Assembly: GCF_029714405.1 (NCBI RefSeq)
Contig: NZ_CP121651.1
Location: 682,001 to 746,000, forward strand
DNA: 64,000 nucleotides
Direction of reading: 5' to 3'
Source of the DNA: Bradyrhizobium sp. CB82
GTDB taxonomy: Bacteria > Pseudomonadota > Alphaproteobacteria > Rhizobiales > Xanthobacteraceae
Position 1 is the stretch's first letter, and every line of letters begins with the position of its first letter. The position numbers and the translations under genes were made by a program. Of the stretch, positions 53,687 to 61,813 are shown in pieces. The notes under the pieces are model-generated. The model was not told the origin of the DNA and did no database searches. It worked only from the letters and a program-made list of their open reading frames with translations.

Positions 53687-53802
53687 AATCTCTAGTCCAA
53701 CAACCCCGCTACCCGGCATGGCTGGCTCCCTTAGCTTGCTGCGTGTGAGTTCAACGAAACGGACGGCGCTGCCGTCCTCCACGCAAGCGAAGGAGAACCG
53801 TC

Positions 53803-54477
53803 ATGTCGCTTCAAGCCAAGCTCGATGCTTTCAAAGCCGATTTCGAGGCCGGAAAGCCGCCTTACAACGTTCCTCGCTCCGTCATTGAGACGATGCACCG
53901 CGCCACCGCGGAATTGATCGAGTCGGGCGCCGCGCAGCGCGCCAGGAAGGCTGGCGATCTCGCTCCTTCCTTCTCGCTCAGGGATCCCGAAGGCAACGTC
54001 GTGAGCTCGGAGGATTTGCTGAAGCGCGGCCCGCTGGTGCTCAGCTTCTACCGCGGTGTCTGGTGCCCGTACTGCAATATGGAGCTGCAGGCGCTCGAAG
54101 CAGCGAAGCCCGAGTTCGACAAGTACGGCGCCTCGCTCATCGCCATCTCGCCGCAGACCGCGCCGAACAGCCGCAAGTCGGTGCGTCAGAACAAGTTGTC
54201 TTTCCCGATCCTGTCGGATGCCAAGGGCAAGGTCGGCGCCGCGTTCGGTCTGCGCTTTAACCTGCCCGACTATCTGGTCGAGCTCTACAAGCAACTGAAG
54301 AATGATCTGCCGACGTTCAACGATGATCCGAGTTGGACGCTGCCGATGCCGGCCCGCTACGTGATCGGACAGGACGGCGTGATCCTCTACTCCGAAGTGA
54401 ACCCCGACTACACCCGCCGACCCGAGCCAGAAGACATGATCCCGGTTCTTCAGCAGGCGGTGGCCGTCAAGGCCTGA
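53803..54477 (+). CDS. Peroxiredoxin-like protein (AhpC/TSA superfamily)
   Basis: A 224-residue protein. The thioredoxin fold follows a helical N-terminal extension. The active-site segment LVLSFYRGVWCPYCNMELQA carries CxxC. Further parts are IAISPQTAPNSRKSVRQNKL, FPILSDAKGKVGAAFGLRFN and the terminal ARYVIGQDGVILYSEVNPDY. The family reduces peroxides or disulfides. AAGGAGAACCGTC precedes the start. The Old Yellow Enzyme gene follows at 88 bp, consistent with a detoxification unit. Confidence 0.88.
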   Translation: MSLQAKLDAFKADFEAGKPPYNVPRSVIETMHRATAELIESGAAQRARKAGDLAPSFSLRDPEGNVVSSEDLLKRGPLVLSFYRGVWCPYCNMELQALEAAKPEFDKYGASLIAISPQTAPNSRKSVRQNKLSFPILSDAKGKVGAAFGLRFNLPDYLVELYKQLKNDLPTFNDDPSWTLPMPARYVIGQDGVILYSEVNPDYTRRPEPEDMIPVLQQAVAVKA

Positions 54478-54565
54478 CGGCGCATGAGGCGGCCGATGGG
54501 GCGCAAGGTCTTCGCGACCATCGGCCGTCGTCTCTTCACCCGATCTGTCTCAAAGGAAAACGACG

Positions 54566-55669
54566 ATGTCCAAGCTGTTCACGCCGACCCAGGTCGGCCC
54601 CTATCGATTGTCCCATCGCGTTGTGATGGCGCCGCTGACGCGGATGCGCTCCGACCCCGGCGATATCCCGAGCGACCTGATGGTCGAATACTATACCCAG
54701 CGCGCCTCGCGTGGCGGCCTGATCATCTCCGAGGCAACGCCCGTCTCCACCCGCGGCAACGGATATGCCGGAGCGCCGGGCATCTACTCGGATACTCAGA
54801 TCGTCGGCTGGCGGCGCGTCACCGACGCGGTCCACGCCAAGGGCGGCCACATATTCCAGCAGTTGTGGCATGTCGGCCGGCAGTCGCATGTCGACCTGCA
54901 GCCGAACGGCGAGGCGCCGGTCGCCCCTTCCGCGATCGCCGCGGAGGGCTACGCCTACACCAGGAACGGAGAAGTTCCTTTCTCTACGCCGCGGGCGCTC
55001 GAGCTGCACGAGATCCCTGACATCATCGAGGAGTTCCGCACGGGCGCACAGCGCGCGCTAAGCGCGGGTTTCGACGGCGTCGAAATTCATGGCGCGAATG
55101 GCTATCTGCCCGATCAATTCCTGCAGGACGGCACCAATAAGCGTACGGACGAGTACGGCGGTCCAATCGAAAATCGTGCCCGCTTCCTGCTCGAGGTGAC
55201 GCGGGCGGCGATCTCCATCTGGGGCGCCGATCGCGTAGGCGTGCGCATCGCACCGAGCGGCACGTACGGATCGATGTCGGACAGCGATCCGGCGGCGACG
55301 TTCGGCTACGTGACGGGCGAGCTTGACCGCTTGGGCATCGCGTATCTGCACCTGGTCGAGCCGCGCATCAAGGGTATCGAGGAAGTTGCGAAGGGCCAGG
55401 CTCCGATTGCTGCCCAGCATCTGCGGCCAAAGTTCTCGCGAACCTTGATCGCGGCAGGCGGGTTCAACCCCCACTCGGCCGAGGCGATCGTCACTGCCGG
55501 AGATGCCGACCTCGTCGCGTTCGGCCGCCACTTCATCTCCAACCCGGACCTGCCCGAGCGGCTGCGAAACGGCCTGCCGCTCAACCGCTACGATCGGTCA
55601 ACCTTCTACGGTGGCGACGCGCGCGGCTATACGGACTATCCGACTGCCGACTCCGCAGCGGCCGCCTGA
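54566..55669 (+). CDS. Alkene reductase, Old Yellow Enzyme family (NemA-like)
   Basis: A 367-residue FMN-dependent reductase that reduces activated C=C bonds or nitro groups. FMN and active-site motifs are visible: RLSHRVVMAPLTRMRSDPGD, FQQLWHVGRQSHVDLQPNGE with the substrate-binding histidine, VEIHGANGYLPDQFLQDGTN and the KRTDEYGG motif. The C-terminal phosphate-binding region is IVTAGDADLVAFGRHFISNP. Full length. Its tail overlaps the convergent AraC gene by 34 bp. Likely detoxifies reactive enones or nitro compounds. Confidence 0.93.
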   Translation: MSKLFTPTQVGPYRLSHRVVMAPLTRMRSDPGDIPSDLMVEYYTQRASRGGLIISEATPVSTRGNGYAGAPGIYSDTQIVGWRRVTDAVHAKGGHIFQQLWHVGRQSHVDLQPNGEAPVAPSAIAAEGYAYTRNGEVPFSTPRALELHEIPDIIEEFRTGAQRALSAGFDGVEIHGANGYLPDQFLQDGTNKRTDEYGGPIENRARFLLEVTRAAISIWGADRVGVRIAPSGTYGSMSDSDPAATFGYVTGELDRLGIAYLHLVEPRIKGIEEVAKGQAPIAAQHLRPKFSRTLIAAGGFNPHSAEAIVTAGDADLVAFGRHFISNPDLPERLRNGLPLNRYDRSTFYGGDARGYTDYPTADSAAAA

Positions 55670-56730
55670 GCGGCACCTCGCCCTCCATTAACTCTCGGCC
55701 AGCGAAGGAGCGTCGCCGCCCTTCGCTGGCGGACCCTTGTCAGCCACATCCGCTTCGGCGCGCTGGCGGCAGCCGCCGACCTTGCGAAGACATCCCGAGC
55801 GGATGGCTCCCGCATCCTGCGCCACTGCGCCGGAGTGACGCCCATGTGGCTCTTGAAGGCGCGCTGGAAGGCCGCTTCCGACTGGTACCCGACAGTCTCC
55901 GCTACAGCGCCGGTGGAGAGAGAAGATTTCCTCAGCTCGTTTGCAGCGTATGCCATCCGGATCTCGGTGAGGAGGTTGCTTGCCGATGTGCCCAGCTTTT
56001 CCTGGAATTGCCGGGCGAGCGTAGCGCGCGACATGTTGCAAAGGCGCGCGAGATCGGGCAGCGACCACGCGCGGGCGGGTTCATTGAACAGAGCGGCTAC
56101 TGCCGATGCCAGGCGGGGATCGCCCGCCAGCGCAAGAAGACCGCGCGGCGCGCTGTCGGCTTCGCTTGCGAGCCGCAGCACAAGCGCGAACATCGCAGTC
56201 GACAGCGCGTTCAGCATCGCGCGACCGCCCAAACGATTGTCCGCGGACTCACTGCGCATCAGAGATACGAGGCCACTGAGCTGACTAGCCGTCTCCCTCT
56301 CGCCGGCGTGAACGCCGGCATTCACGACGAGGCGTGCTGGCAAGTAGTTGCGCAAGAGGCGCTCATGCGGCGGAGCGATCGCGAAGTGCCCACACAGGAG
56401 ATCGAGCCGCTCGTCCGAGCCGAGACTTTCGCTGATCGTGAAGTTGAGAGTCGCGCGGTTACGGGCCGGAAGCGGCGCCGCACCGCTGCCGTCGTGCATG
56501 ACGTGCCGCGGATTGCCGGGAAGCAGCAGGATGTCGCCGGCCTTGAGCTGCAACGGCCGGCCTCCCGCCGGATCTTCGAGCATCGCAGAGCCGGCAAGCA
56601 CGGCATGGTACGGGATCTCGTTCGCCTCGCCCGGCCCCTGGTCGATGCGCCAGGGCGCCCCGTAGTTGCAGCGCAGGTCGAGCCGGCCGCGCACGGGCAT
56701 CATCTCGAACAGCCGGCTGAGCCAATCCAT
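55636..56730 (-). CDS. AraC-family regulator with N-terminal cupin domain
   Basis: A 364-residue regulator. The cupin (AraC_binding/cupin_6) region includes PYHAVLAGSAMLEDPAGGRP and LLPGNPRHVMHD. The C-terminal double helix-turn-helix is seen as LARLCNMSRATLARQFQEKL and SAEAVAETVGYQSEAAF-like (SEAAFQRAFKSHMGVTPAQW). The final 40 residues are poorly conserved and overlap the OYE gene. Divergent from the AhpD-like gene at 56860. Probably regulates it through the repeats at 56781-56822. Confidence 0.87.
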   Translation of the reverse strand: MDWLSRLFEMMPVRGRLDLRCNYGAPWRIDQGPGEANEIPYHAVLAGSAMLEDPAGGRPLQLKAGDILLLPGNPRHVMHDGSGAAPLPARNRATLNFTISESLGSDERLDLLCGHFAIAPPHERLLRNYLPARLVVNAGVHAGERETASQLSGLVSLMRSESADNRLGGRAMLNALSTAMFALVLRLASEADSAPRGLLALAGDPRLASAVAALFNEPARAWSLPDLARLCNMSRATLARQFQEKLGTSASNLLTEIRMAYAANELRKSSLSTGAVAETVGYQSEAAFQRAFKSHMGVTPAQWRRMREPSARDVFARSAAAASAPKRMWLTRVRQRRAATLLRWPRVNGGRGAAQAAAAESAVG

Positions 56731-56780
56731 GGCGGCCTCCCGAGAGCCCCAATTTGATACGATTGAGCATAAATATGAGA

Positions 56781-56822
56781 CATACTGACATTTAAAGTAT
56801 CATGACGAGGCCATACTGTCAT
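56781..56822. promoter_or_regulatory. Candidate AraC-type operator (direct repeats)
   Basis: CATACTGACAT (56781-56791) and CATACTGTCAT (56812-56822) are direct repeats 31 bp apart, three helical turns. ATACT and AGTAT also form an inverted pair around 56782-56800. The region lies between the AraC gene and the AhpD-like gene. Confidence 0.55.
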
Positions 56823-56859
56823 TCGCAATCGTTCACCACCCAAACCAAGGAGTGCCATC

Positions 56860-57396
56860 ATGTCCCGTCTTTCAGTCCCCAACCTCGAAACCGTCGCCGG
56901 CCCGTCCGGCCAGATCTACGCCCAAATCAAGAAGGCGATTGGCAGCGTGCCGAACACCTTTGCGGCCATTGCCGCCCACGGTCCAGCTGCACTCAAGGCA
57001 GTGCTCGCTGCCGATACCGTGCTCGCTGCAGGCAGCCTGACCAAGCGCGATCAGGAGACTATCAAGCTCGTTATCAGCGAAGCCGCCGGCTGCGACTACT
57101 GTGTCGCCGCCCACAATCATCTCGCCAAGCTCGCCGGGGTGAAGCCTGAAGAGTTGAAGAGGATCCGCGAGCGCCGGGCGACCGGCGATGAAAAGCGCGA
57201 TGCGCTGATCCGCTTCGTCCGCAAGCTTGCGCAATTCAGCGGCACCGTCAGCGACGAGGATTTCGCCGCGATCAAGTCCGCCGGCTACAGCGACGCGCAG
57301 CTGGTGGAGATCAGCCTCGCGTTCGCGACCACCGTCTTCACCAACGTGTTCAACCGCATCAACGACACCGAGATCGACTTCCCCGCGGTCGCGTGA
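56860..57396 (+). CDS. Carboxymuconolactone decarboxylase/AhpD-family protein
   Basis: A 178-residue helical protein with the redox motif SEAAGCDYCVAAHNHLAKLA (CxxC plus His). It is preceded by LTKRDQETIKLVI, and the C-terminal SLAFATTVFTNVFNRIND is typical of AhpD-like enzymes. AAGGAGTGCCATC precedes the ATG. DUF417 follows 44 bp later, so the two are likely one transcript. Related to but distinct from the copy at 45975-46550. Confidence 0.9.
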   Translation: MSRLSVPNLETVAGPSGQIYAQIKKAIGSVPNTFAAIAAHGPAALKAVLAADTVLAAGSLTKRDQETIKLVISEAAGCDYCVAAHNHLAKLAGVKPEELKRIRERRATGDEKRDALIRFVRKLAQFSGTVSDEDFAAIKSAGYSDAQLVEISLAFATTVFTNVFNRINDTEIDFPAVA

Positions 57397-57440
57397 CGCG
57401 ACCGCGCCCCAGTCAGATCTTGCATGAAAGGATCACGACC

Positions 57441-57947
57441 ATGACTACGCTTGCCAACACCACACAGAGCCCACTTGTCCGCGCGCTCTCAAGGTCCGGG
57501 CTGCTCGCGGAGGATCTCGACTACCACATCGTCCGGGCCTCGATGGTGATCATGTTTCTCTTCTTCGGTTACCAGAAGTGGTTTCCGTACGAGTTCGAGA
57601 GACTGGCCCCGTTCATCAGCAACGGCCCGCTGATCTGGTGGCTCTATCCAGTGTTCGGTCACACCGGCGCCAGCTATTTCCTGGGCGCGTCGGAGTGGAC
57701 GTTCGGGTCCCTGCTGCTCGCGGGCTTCTGGGACAAGCGGCTTGGCGTTCTTGGCGCGCTCGGCTCGACCGGCACGTTCATCGCGACCGTCACCATCATT
57801 CCGTTCATGCCAGAGGGCTGGGACATCGCCGCAGGAGGCTTCCCTGCGATGACCGGTAACGTGCCGTTCCTGATGAAGGACGTAGTTCTGCTCGCCGTCT
57901 CGCTCTACCTCCTGAGGCAGGACGTGGTTCGCCTGACGCGGCAATAG
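57441..57947 (+). CDS. DUF417-family (YkgB-like) inner-membrane protein
   Basis: A 168-residue membrane protein. Segments include IVRASMVIMFLFFGYQKWFP, FISNGPLIWWLYPVFG, and TGTFIATVTIIPFMPEGWDI, followed by GGFPAMTGNVPFLMKDVVLL. Four transmembrane helices are expected. The family is induced by reactive chlorine and other oxidants in Escherichia coli (RclC). The ATG at 57441 is preferred over upstream starts. Pairing with an AhpD-like gene under an AraC regulator resembles the Rcl arrangement in outline. Confidence 0.85.
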   Translation: MTTLANTTQSPLVRALSRSGLLAEDLDYHIVRASMVIMFLFFGYQKWFPYEFERLAPFISNGPLIWWLYPVFGHTGASYFLGASEWTFGSLLLAGFWDKRLGVLGALGSTGTFIATVTIIPFMPEGWDIAAGGFPAMTGNVPFLMKDVVLLAVSLYLLRQDVVRLTRQ

Positions 57948-58017
57948 GGTATGGCGATGCGTCGCCGGCGAGCTTCCCGCTCGCCGGCGACTACACGCTC
58001 GATCAAGCGCGAGTGCA

Positions 58018-58340
58018 AATCGTCAGACGAATCGCTGACAGTCAGCTTCGTGCAAGCTCCACGATTGAGATCACATGCCAAGCGCCAAGGGCGCATTGGC
58101 ACTGTCGAGAAACTCAACCGCGGTGAACCACAAGTCAGCATCGCCAACATTTTCAAGATCGTGGATCTTGTATTCTCCCTTCCCATAGACGAAGTGACGG
58201 GTCTCACCGACCGAAAAGACGGCTTCGACGATCGTCCCATTCCTCATACCGCAACCGGCAAGATCCTGAAGACCGCGCTACGCGACCAGTTCAAGAGCTA
58301 CAGTTTTCCGAACTTGGTCGCGTCGCCGGAGGTCTCATGA
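58018..58340 (+). pseudogene. Composite remnant: XRE-like helix and acyl-CoA synthetase end
   Basis: One open frame joins a piece resembling an XRE regulator (RGEPQVSIANIFKIVDLVFS, as in HTH_3 proteins) to FDDRPIPHTATGKILKTALR and DQFKSYSFPN, the C-terminus of AMP-binding synthetases. No start or complete domain is present. It looks like deletion debris in front of the pntA fragment. Confidence 0.45.
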
Positions 58341-58492
58341 AGATTGCCGTTGCCAACGAAGTCGATCCGTCCGAGCCACGGGCCGCCACTTCACCCGACA
58401 CGACGAAGGTCAAGGCGTTGGGCGCCGAGATCGGCGTTGAGCGGGGGCGCCGGCGCCACGGCCTGACCGGAAAGCTACATGATTTTAGCTAG
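58337..58492 (+). pseudogene. pntA: NAD(P) transhydrogenase alpha subunit, N-terminal fragment
   Basis: MKIAVANEVDPSEPRAATSP with DTTKVKALGAEIGVE matches the beginning of PntA, the NAD-binding transhydrogenase subunit. After about 38 residues the frame becomes unrelated (GRRRHGLTGKLHDFS) and stops after residue 51. A one-base ATG overlap joins it to the preceding remnant. Non-functional. Confidence 0.65.
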
Positions 58493-59184
58493 AGGTGCGC
58501 CTTTGCGACCCGCTTCGGTCCTTTCCCGAAGACCGTTTCATCGACAAGTCGCCAATAGGCCTCCACCACTTTCGGATCCCCGGAGGACAGCCCGCTCGTA
58601 ATCTGCATTTCCGGCCCGAATCCCGAAAGCGTGGCGGTGAGGCCGACCATCATATAGTGAAACAAGATGGGGTCGACTGCAGGAATGAGATCGAGCTTCT
58701 GCGCCTCAATGATCTGAGGCAACAACCGCCCCAAGAGCGGAGCCAGCACCGTTTCCGCGACCCATTTCAAACGCGGATTATTCATCAAGCTTTCCTGGCG
58801 CATGAAGCGGTGAAACTCGGGAAACGCGACGGTGTACCGGAAAAGAGTCGCGTACTCTCGGCGCAGCCGCGTCAGCGGCGACAACTCGGACCCGTCAGGG
58901 GCCGACACATCCCACTCGGACCGAATCTGTGCGAAGGCATACTCCGCTGCTGCCCGCCAGAGAATGTCCTTGCTGCGATAGTGATAGGTAATCAGGGGAT
59001 GCTGCAGGCCGAGCCGATCGGCGATGGCGCGGATGCTCGCCCCCTCAAATCCCTTTTCAGCAAATTCTGAAATCGCAGCATCGAGGATGGAGGCCCGCGT
59101 CTCGATTGAGCGCTGTTGTTCAGCCCTCTTGCGCGGCCGCCTCTTCCGAGCTGTTTTCGTCCCCATTCGGCCTTCGATTAGCAT
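58489..59184 (-). CDS. TetR-family regulator of the acyl-CoA operon
   Basis: A 231-residue regulator. The N-terminal HTH is ILDAAISEFAEKGFEGASIR, AIADRLGLQHPLITYHYRSK. A helical ligand domain follows (FPEFHRFMRQESLMNNPRLK and ILFHYMMVGLTATLSGFGPE), resembling the CerR/TetR_C groups used for fatty-acyl sensing. ATG at 59184 has GGAG four bases upstream, preferred over a TTG at 59193. Last gene of the leftward operon, likely self-controlling. Confidence 0.87.
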   Translation of the reverse strand: MLIEGRMGTKTARKRRPRKRAEQQRSIETRASILDAAISEFAEKGFEGASIRAIADRLGLQHPLITYHYRSKDILWRAAAEYAFAQIRSEWDVSAPDGSELSPLTRLRREYATLFRYTVAFPEFHRFMRQESLMNNPRLKWVAETVLAPLLGRLLPQIIEAQKLDLIPAVDPILFHYMMVGLTATLSGFGPEMQITSGLSSGDPKVVEAYWRLVDETVFGKGPKRVAKAHL

Positions 59185-59251
59185 AGTCTCCAACCGGACG
59201 CCAAGCGACGTGTTGGCTGCTCTCTTGCTTCAACGCCGCGTTCGCCGCAGT

Positions 59252-60934
59252 TCAAGCGCTAACCCTCGCCGCGCGCGCGAACTCTTCGATCATCGCCTCC
59301 CGCATCGCGAATTTCTGGACCTTGCCCGTGACAGTCGATGGGAAGCTCTCCACGAAACGGATGTAGCGCGGGATCTTGTAGTGCGAGATGCGATCCTGGC
59401 AGAACGCGCGCACGACCTCCTCGGAGAGCCTGGCGCCGGGCTTCGGAACGATCCAGGCGCAAAGCTCCTCGCCATATCTTGCGTCGGGAACGCCGAAGAC
59501 CTGGACGTCCTGAATGTCGGGATGGCGGTACAGATACTCCTCGACCTCGCGAGGATAGATGTTCTCGCCGCCGCGGATGACCATGTCCTTGATCCTGCCG
59601 ACGATGCGGCAATAGCCATCCTCGTCGATGGTTGCCAGGTCCCCCGTATGCATCCAACCGGCGGCGTCGATCGCCTCCTTCGTTCGCGCCTCATCGTTCC
59701 AATAGCCGAGCATTACCGAGTAGCCTCTGGTGCAGAGTTCGCCGGCCTCTCCGCGCGGAACGACCCGACCCTGACGGTCGACGATCTTGACCTCAAGGTG
59801 CGGCTGGATTCGTCCGACTGTCGAGACCCGCATCTCGAGCGGGTCATTCCGGCTGCTCTGGAAGCTCACCGGGCTGGTTTCGGTCATGCCGTAAGCGATG
59901 GTGATTTCGCTCATGTGCATCTTCGAGGCGACGTCCTTCATGACCTCGATCGGGCATGGCGCCCCCGCCATGATCCCGCGGCGCAGCGCCCTCAGATCGA
60001 AGCGCGGGAATTCGGGGTGGTTCAACTGCGCGATGAACATCGTGGGAACGCCGTAGAGCACGTCGCAACGCTCGGCCTCGACGACCTCCAACGTCTTGAG
60101 CGGCTCGAACGACTCCGATGGATAGACCATCGTAGCGGCATGCGTTACGCAGCCGAGATTGCCCATCACCATGCCAAAGCAGTGATACAGCGGAACCGGG
60201 ATGCACACGCGCGAGCCAGGCTCGATGCCGGTTGCCTCGCCGACGAAGAAAGCATTGTTGACCAGATTGTGGTGTGAGAGGGTCGCTCCTTTCGGCAGTC
60301 CCGTAGTGCCACTGGTGAACTGAATGTTGACGGCATCATCCATCTGGACTTTCGACGCAACGAAGTCTAGCCGCCTGTTGCCTGTTTGCCTGCCCTTCTC
60401 GAGGACCCAGTCGAACGTCAAGCAGCCATCGTGCTTCCCCGCAATCGAGATGACGTGCAGGAGCTCCGGCAGGCGGGAACTGCGCAGCTCGCCGTTTGCA
60501 CGTCCGAGCTCCGGGGCGAGCTCGCGGATCATGGCGATGTAGTCGCTCGACTTGAAGAGGGCCGCGGTGATCAGCGCGCGACAACCGACCGCCTTCAAGA
60601 CGTGCTCCAGCTCGCTCAGGCGATAGGCTGGATTGATGTTGACGAGGATCAGGCCCGCTTTCGCCGTTGCGAATTGCGCGATCGTCCATTCCGCGCAGTT
60701 CGGCGACCAGATGCCGACCCGGTCTCCCGGCTCCAGACCGAGAGCCAGAAGTCCCGAGGCAAATGCGTCGGAGTGCGACTTGAGCTCCGCGTAGGTCCAC
60801 CGGATCTTCTGGTGCGCAACGACCAACGCCTCGCGGGACCCGTCGGTCGCAGCTACGTCGTCCAGAAGGGCGCCAATCGTCCTGCCAATCAGAGGCGCAC
60901 CGCTGTTGCCATGCACGTAGCTTTCACGCTGCAC
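59252..60934 (-). CDS. AMP-binding acyl-CoA synthetase
   Basis: A 560-residue ligase that activates a carboxylate via acyl-AMP. Core motifs: P-loop-like [20 protein letters not shown] (A3), [11 protein letters not shown] (A5), [16 protein letters not shown] (A7), [20 protein letters not shown] (A8) and [20 protein letters not shown] with the catalytic lysine (A10). Complete. GTG at 60934 follows AGGAGGGATTT. Operon partner of enoyl-CoA hydratase, suggesting beta-oxidation of a medium- or long-chain acid. Confidence 0.93.
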   Translation of the reverse strand: MQRESYVHGNSGAPLIGRTIGALLDDVAATDGSREALVVAHQKIRWTYAELKSHSDAFASGLLALGLEPGDRVGIWSPNCAEWTIAQFATAKAGLILVNINPAYRLSELEHVLKAVGCRALITAALFKSSDYIAMIRELAPELGRANGELRSSRLPELLHVISIAGKHDGCLTFDWVLEKGRQTGNRRLDFVASKVQMDDAVNIQFTSGTTGLPKGATLSHHNLVNNAFFVGEATGIEPGSRVCIPVPLYHCFGMVMGNLGCVTHAATMVYPSESFEPLKTLEVVEAERCDVLYGVPTMFIAQLNHPEFPRFDLRALRRGIMAGAPCPIEVMKDVASKMHMSEITIAYGMTETSPVSFQSSRNDPLEMRVSTVGRIQPHLEVKIVDRQGRVVPRGEAGELCTRGYSVMLGYWNDEARTKEAIDAAGWMHTGDLATIDEDGYCRIVGRIKDMVIRGGENIYPREVEEYLYRHPDIQDVQVFGVPDARYGEELCAWIVPKPGARLSEEVVRAFCQDRISHYKIPRYIRFVESFPSTVTGKVQKFAMREAMIEEFARAARVSA

Positions 60935-60999
60935 AAATCCCTCCTGTCGATTGACGATATTTCAAATGATGCCGGCCTTGCCGAAGTTACGTGATCCGC

Positions 61000-61785
61000 T
61001 CACTTTCCTTCGAAGACCAGCGTCGGCGGCTCGATGTCCTTGTTGAAGGCATCCGCCGTGTTCACAAAGCCGCGCTGGGCATCGGCGCCGTTGTAGAGCT
61101 CCATCGCGACGTCGAGCATCACGAGATCGGCGGCGGCCACACCGCCGCTGGACCAAGCCTTGAGCAACGTCCGTGTCGCAGCGTAGGATCTGGTTGGCCC
61201 CGTCGCGAGCTGCTGAACCAATTTAGCCGCGGTTGCCGACAGTTCACTCTCCGGCACGACATGCGTTGCGATTCCGAGCGTTCCAGCTTCACGTCCCGAC
61301 GTCGGCTCGCCGAGCATGGAGAGCCGTGATGCCCGTGCGCGTCCCGCACGCTCGGCGATCCGCTGGAGCGCGCCGGCGATCGGCAGCATCGCAGTCGTGA
61401 CCTCGACGCAGCGAAGGGTCGCACTGTCAGCTACGACCAGGAAGTCGCAGGCCAGCGCCAACTCGAATCCTCCGCCAAATGCAACGCCCTGAACCACGGC
61501 GACGGTCGGAATTTTCAGCATTTCGATCGCGCGATAGGACGCGTTGACGTCGGCGACGAAAGTCCGGAACCAATTGACGTCCTTCCCCGGCCATTCGCGC
61601 ACTTCACCGCCGAAGCTGAAATGCGGCCCCTCGGCGCGAATGACGAGCACGCGTATATCACTTTCGCTGGCCTTGTGCACCGCTGCCCGCAACGCCTGCG
61701 CAAAGCGCAGGTCCAGCCGATTGAAGGGAGGATTTTCCAGCACGATGGTCCCGACCGCGCCGTCTCGCTCAAATCGAATGCTCAT
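61000..61785 (-). CDS. Enoyl-CoA hydratase/isomerase family protein
   Basis: A 261-residue crotonase-fold protein. The oxyanion-hole segments are LVIRAEGPHFSFGGEVREWP and VVQGVAFGGGFELALACDFL. The region where ECHs carry their second catalytic glutamate reads RCVEVTTAMLPIAGALQRIA, with glutamate before the loop. AGAGGAAACGCTGCG precedes the ATG at 61785. Between the synthetase and the CocE-type gene, probably performing hydration or isomerisation of the acyl-CoA. Confidence 0.9.
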   Translation of the reverse strand: MSIRFERDGAVGTIVLENPPFNRLDLRFAQALRAAVHKASESDIRVLVIRAEGPHFSFGGEVREWPGKDVNWFRTFVADVNASYRAIEMLKIPTVAVVQGVAFGGGFELALACDFLVVADSATLRCVEVTTAMLPIAGALQRIAERAGRARASRLSMLGEPTSGREAGTLGIATHVVPESELSATAAKLVQQLATGPTRSYAATRTLLKAWSSGGVAAADLVMLDVAMELYNGADAQRGFVNTADAFNKDIEPPTLVFEGK

Positions 61786-61813
61786 CGCAGCGTTTCCTCT
61801 GTTGGATTGGACG

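Noticed and set aside
59024..60277. 417-codon plus-strand frame
   Set aside because: It is antisense to the well-supported acyl-CoA synthetase and has Arg/Ala/Asp-rich low-quality composition.
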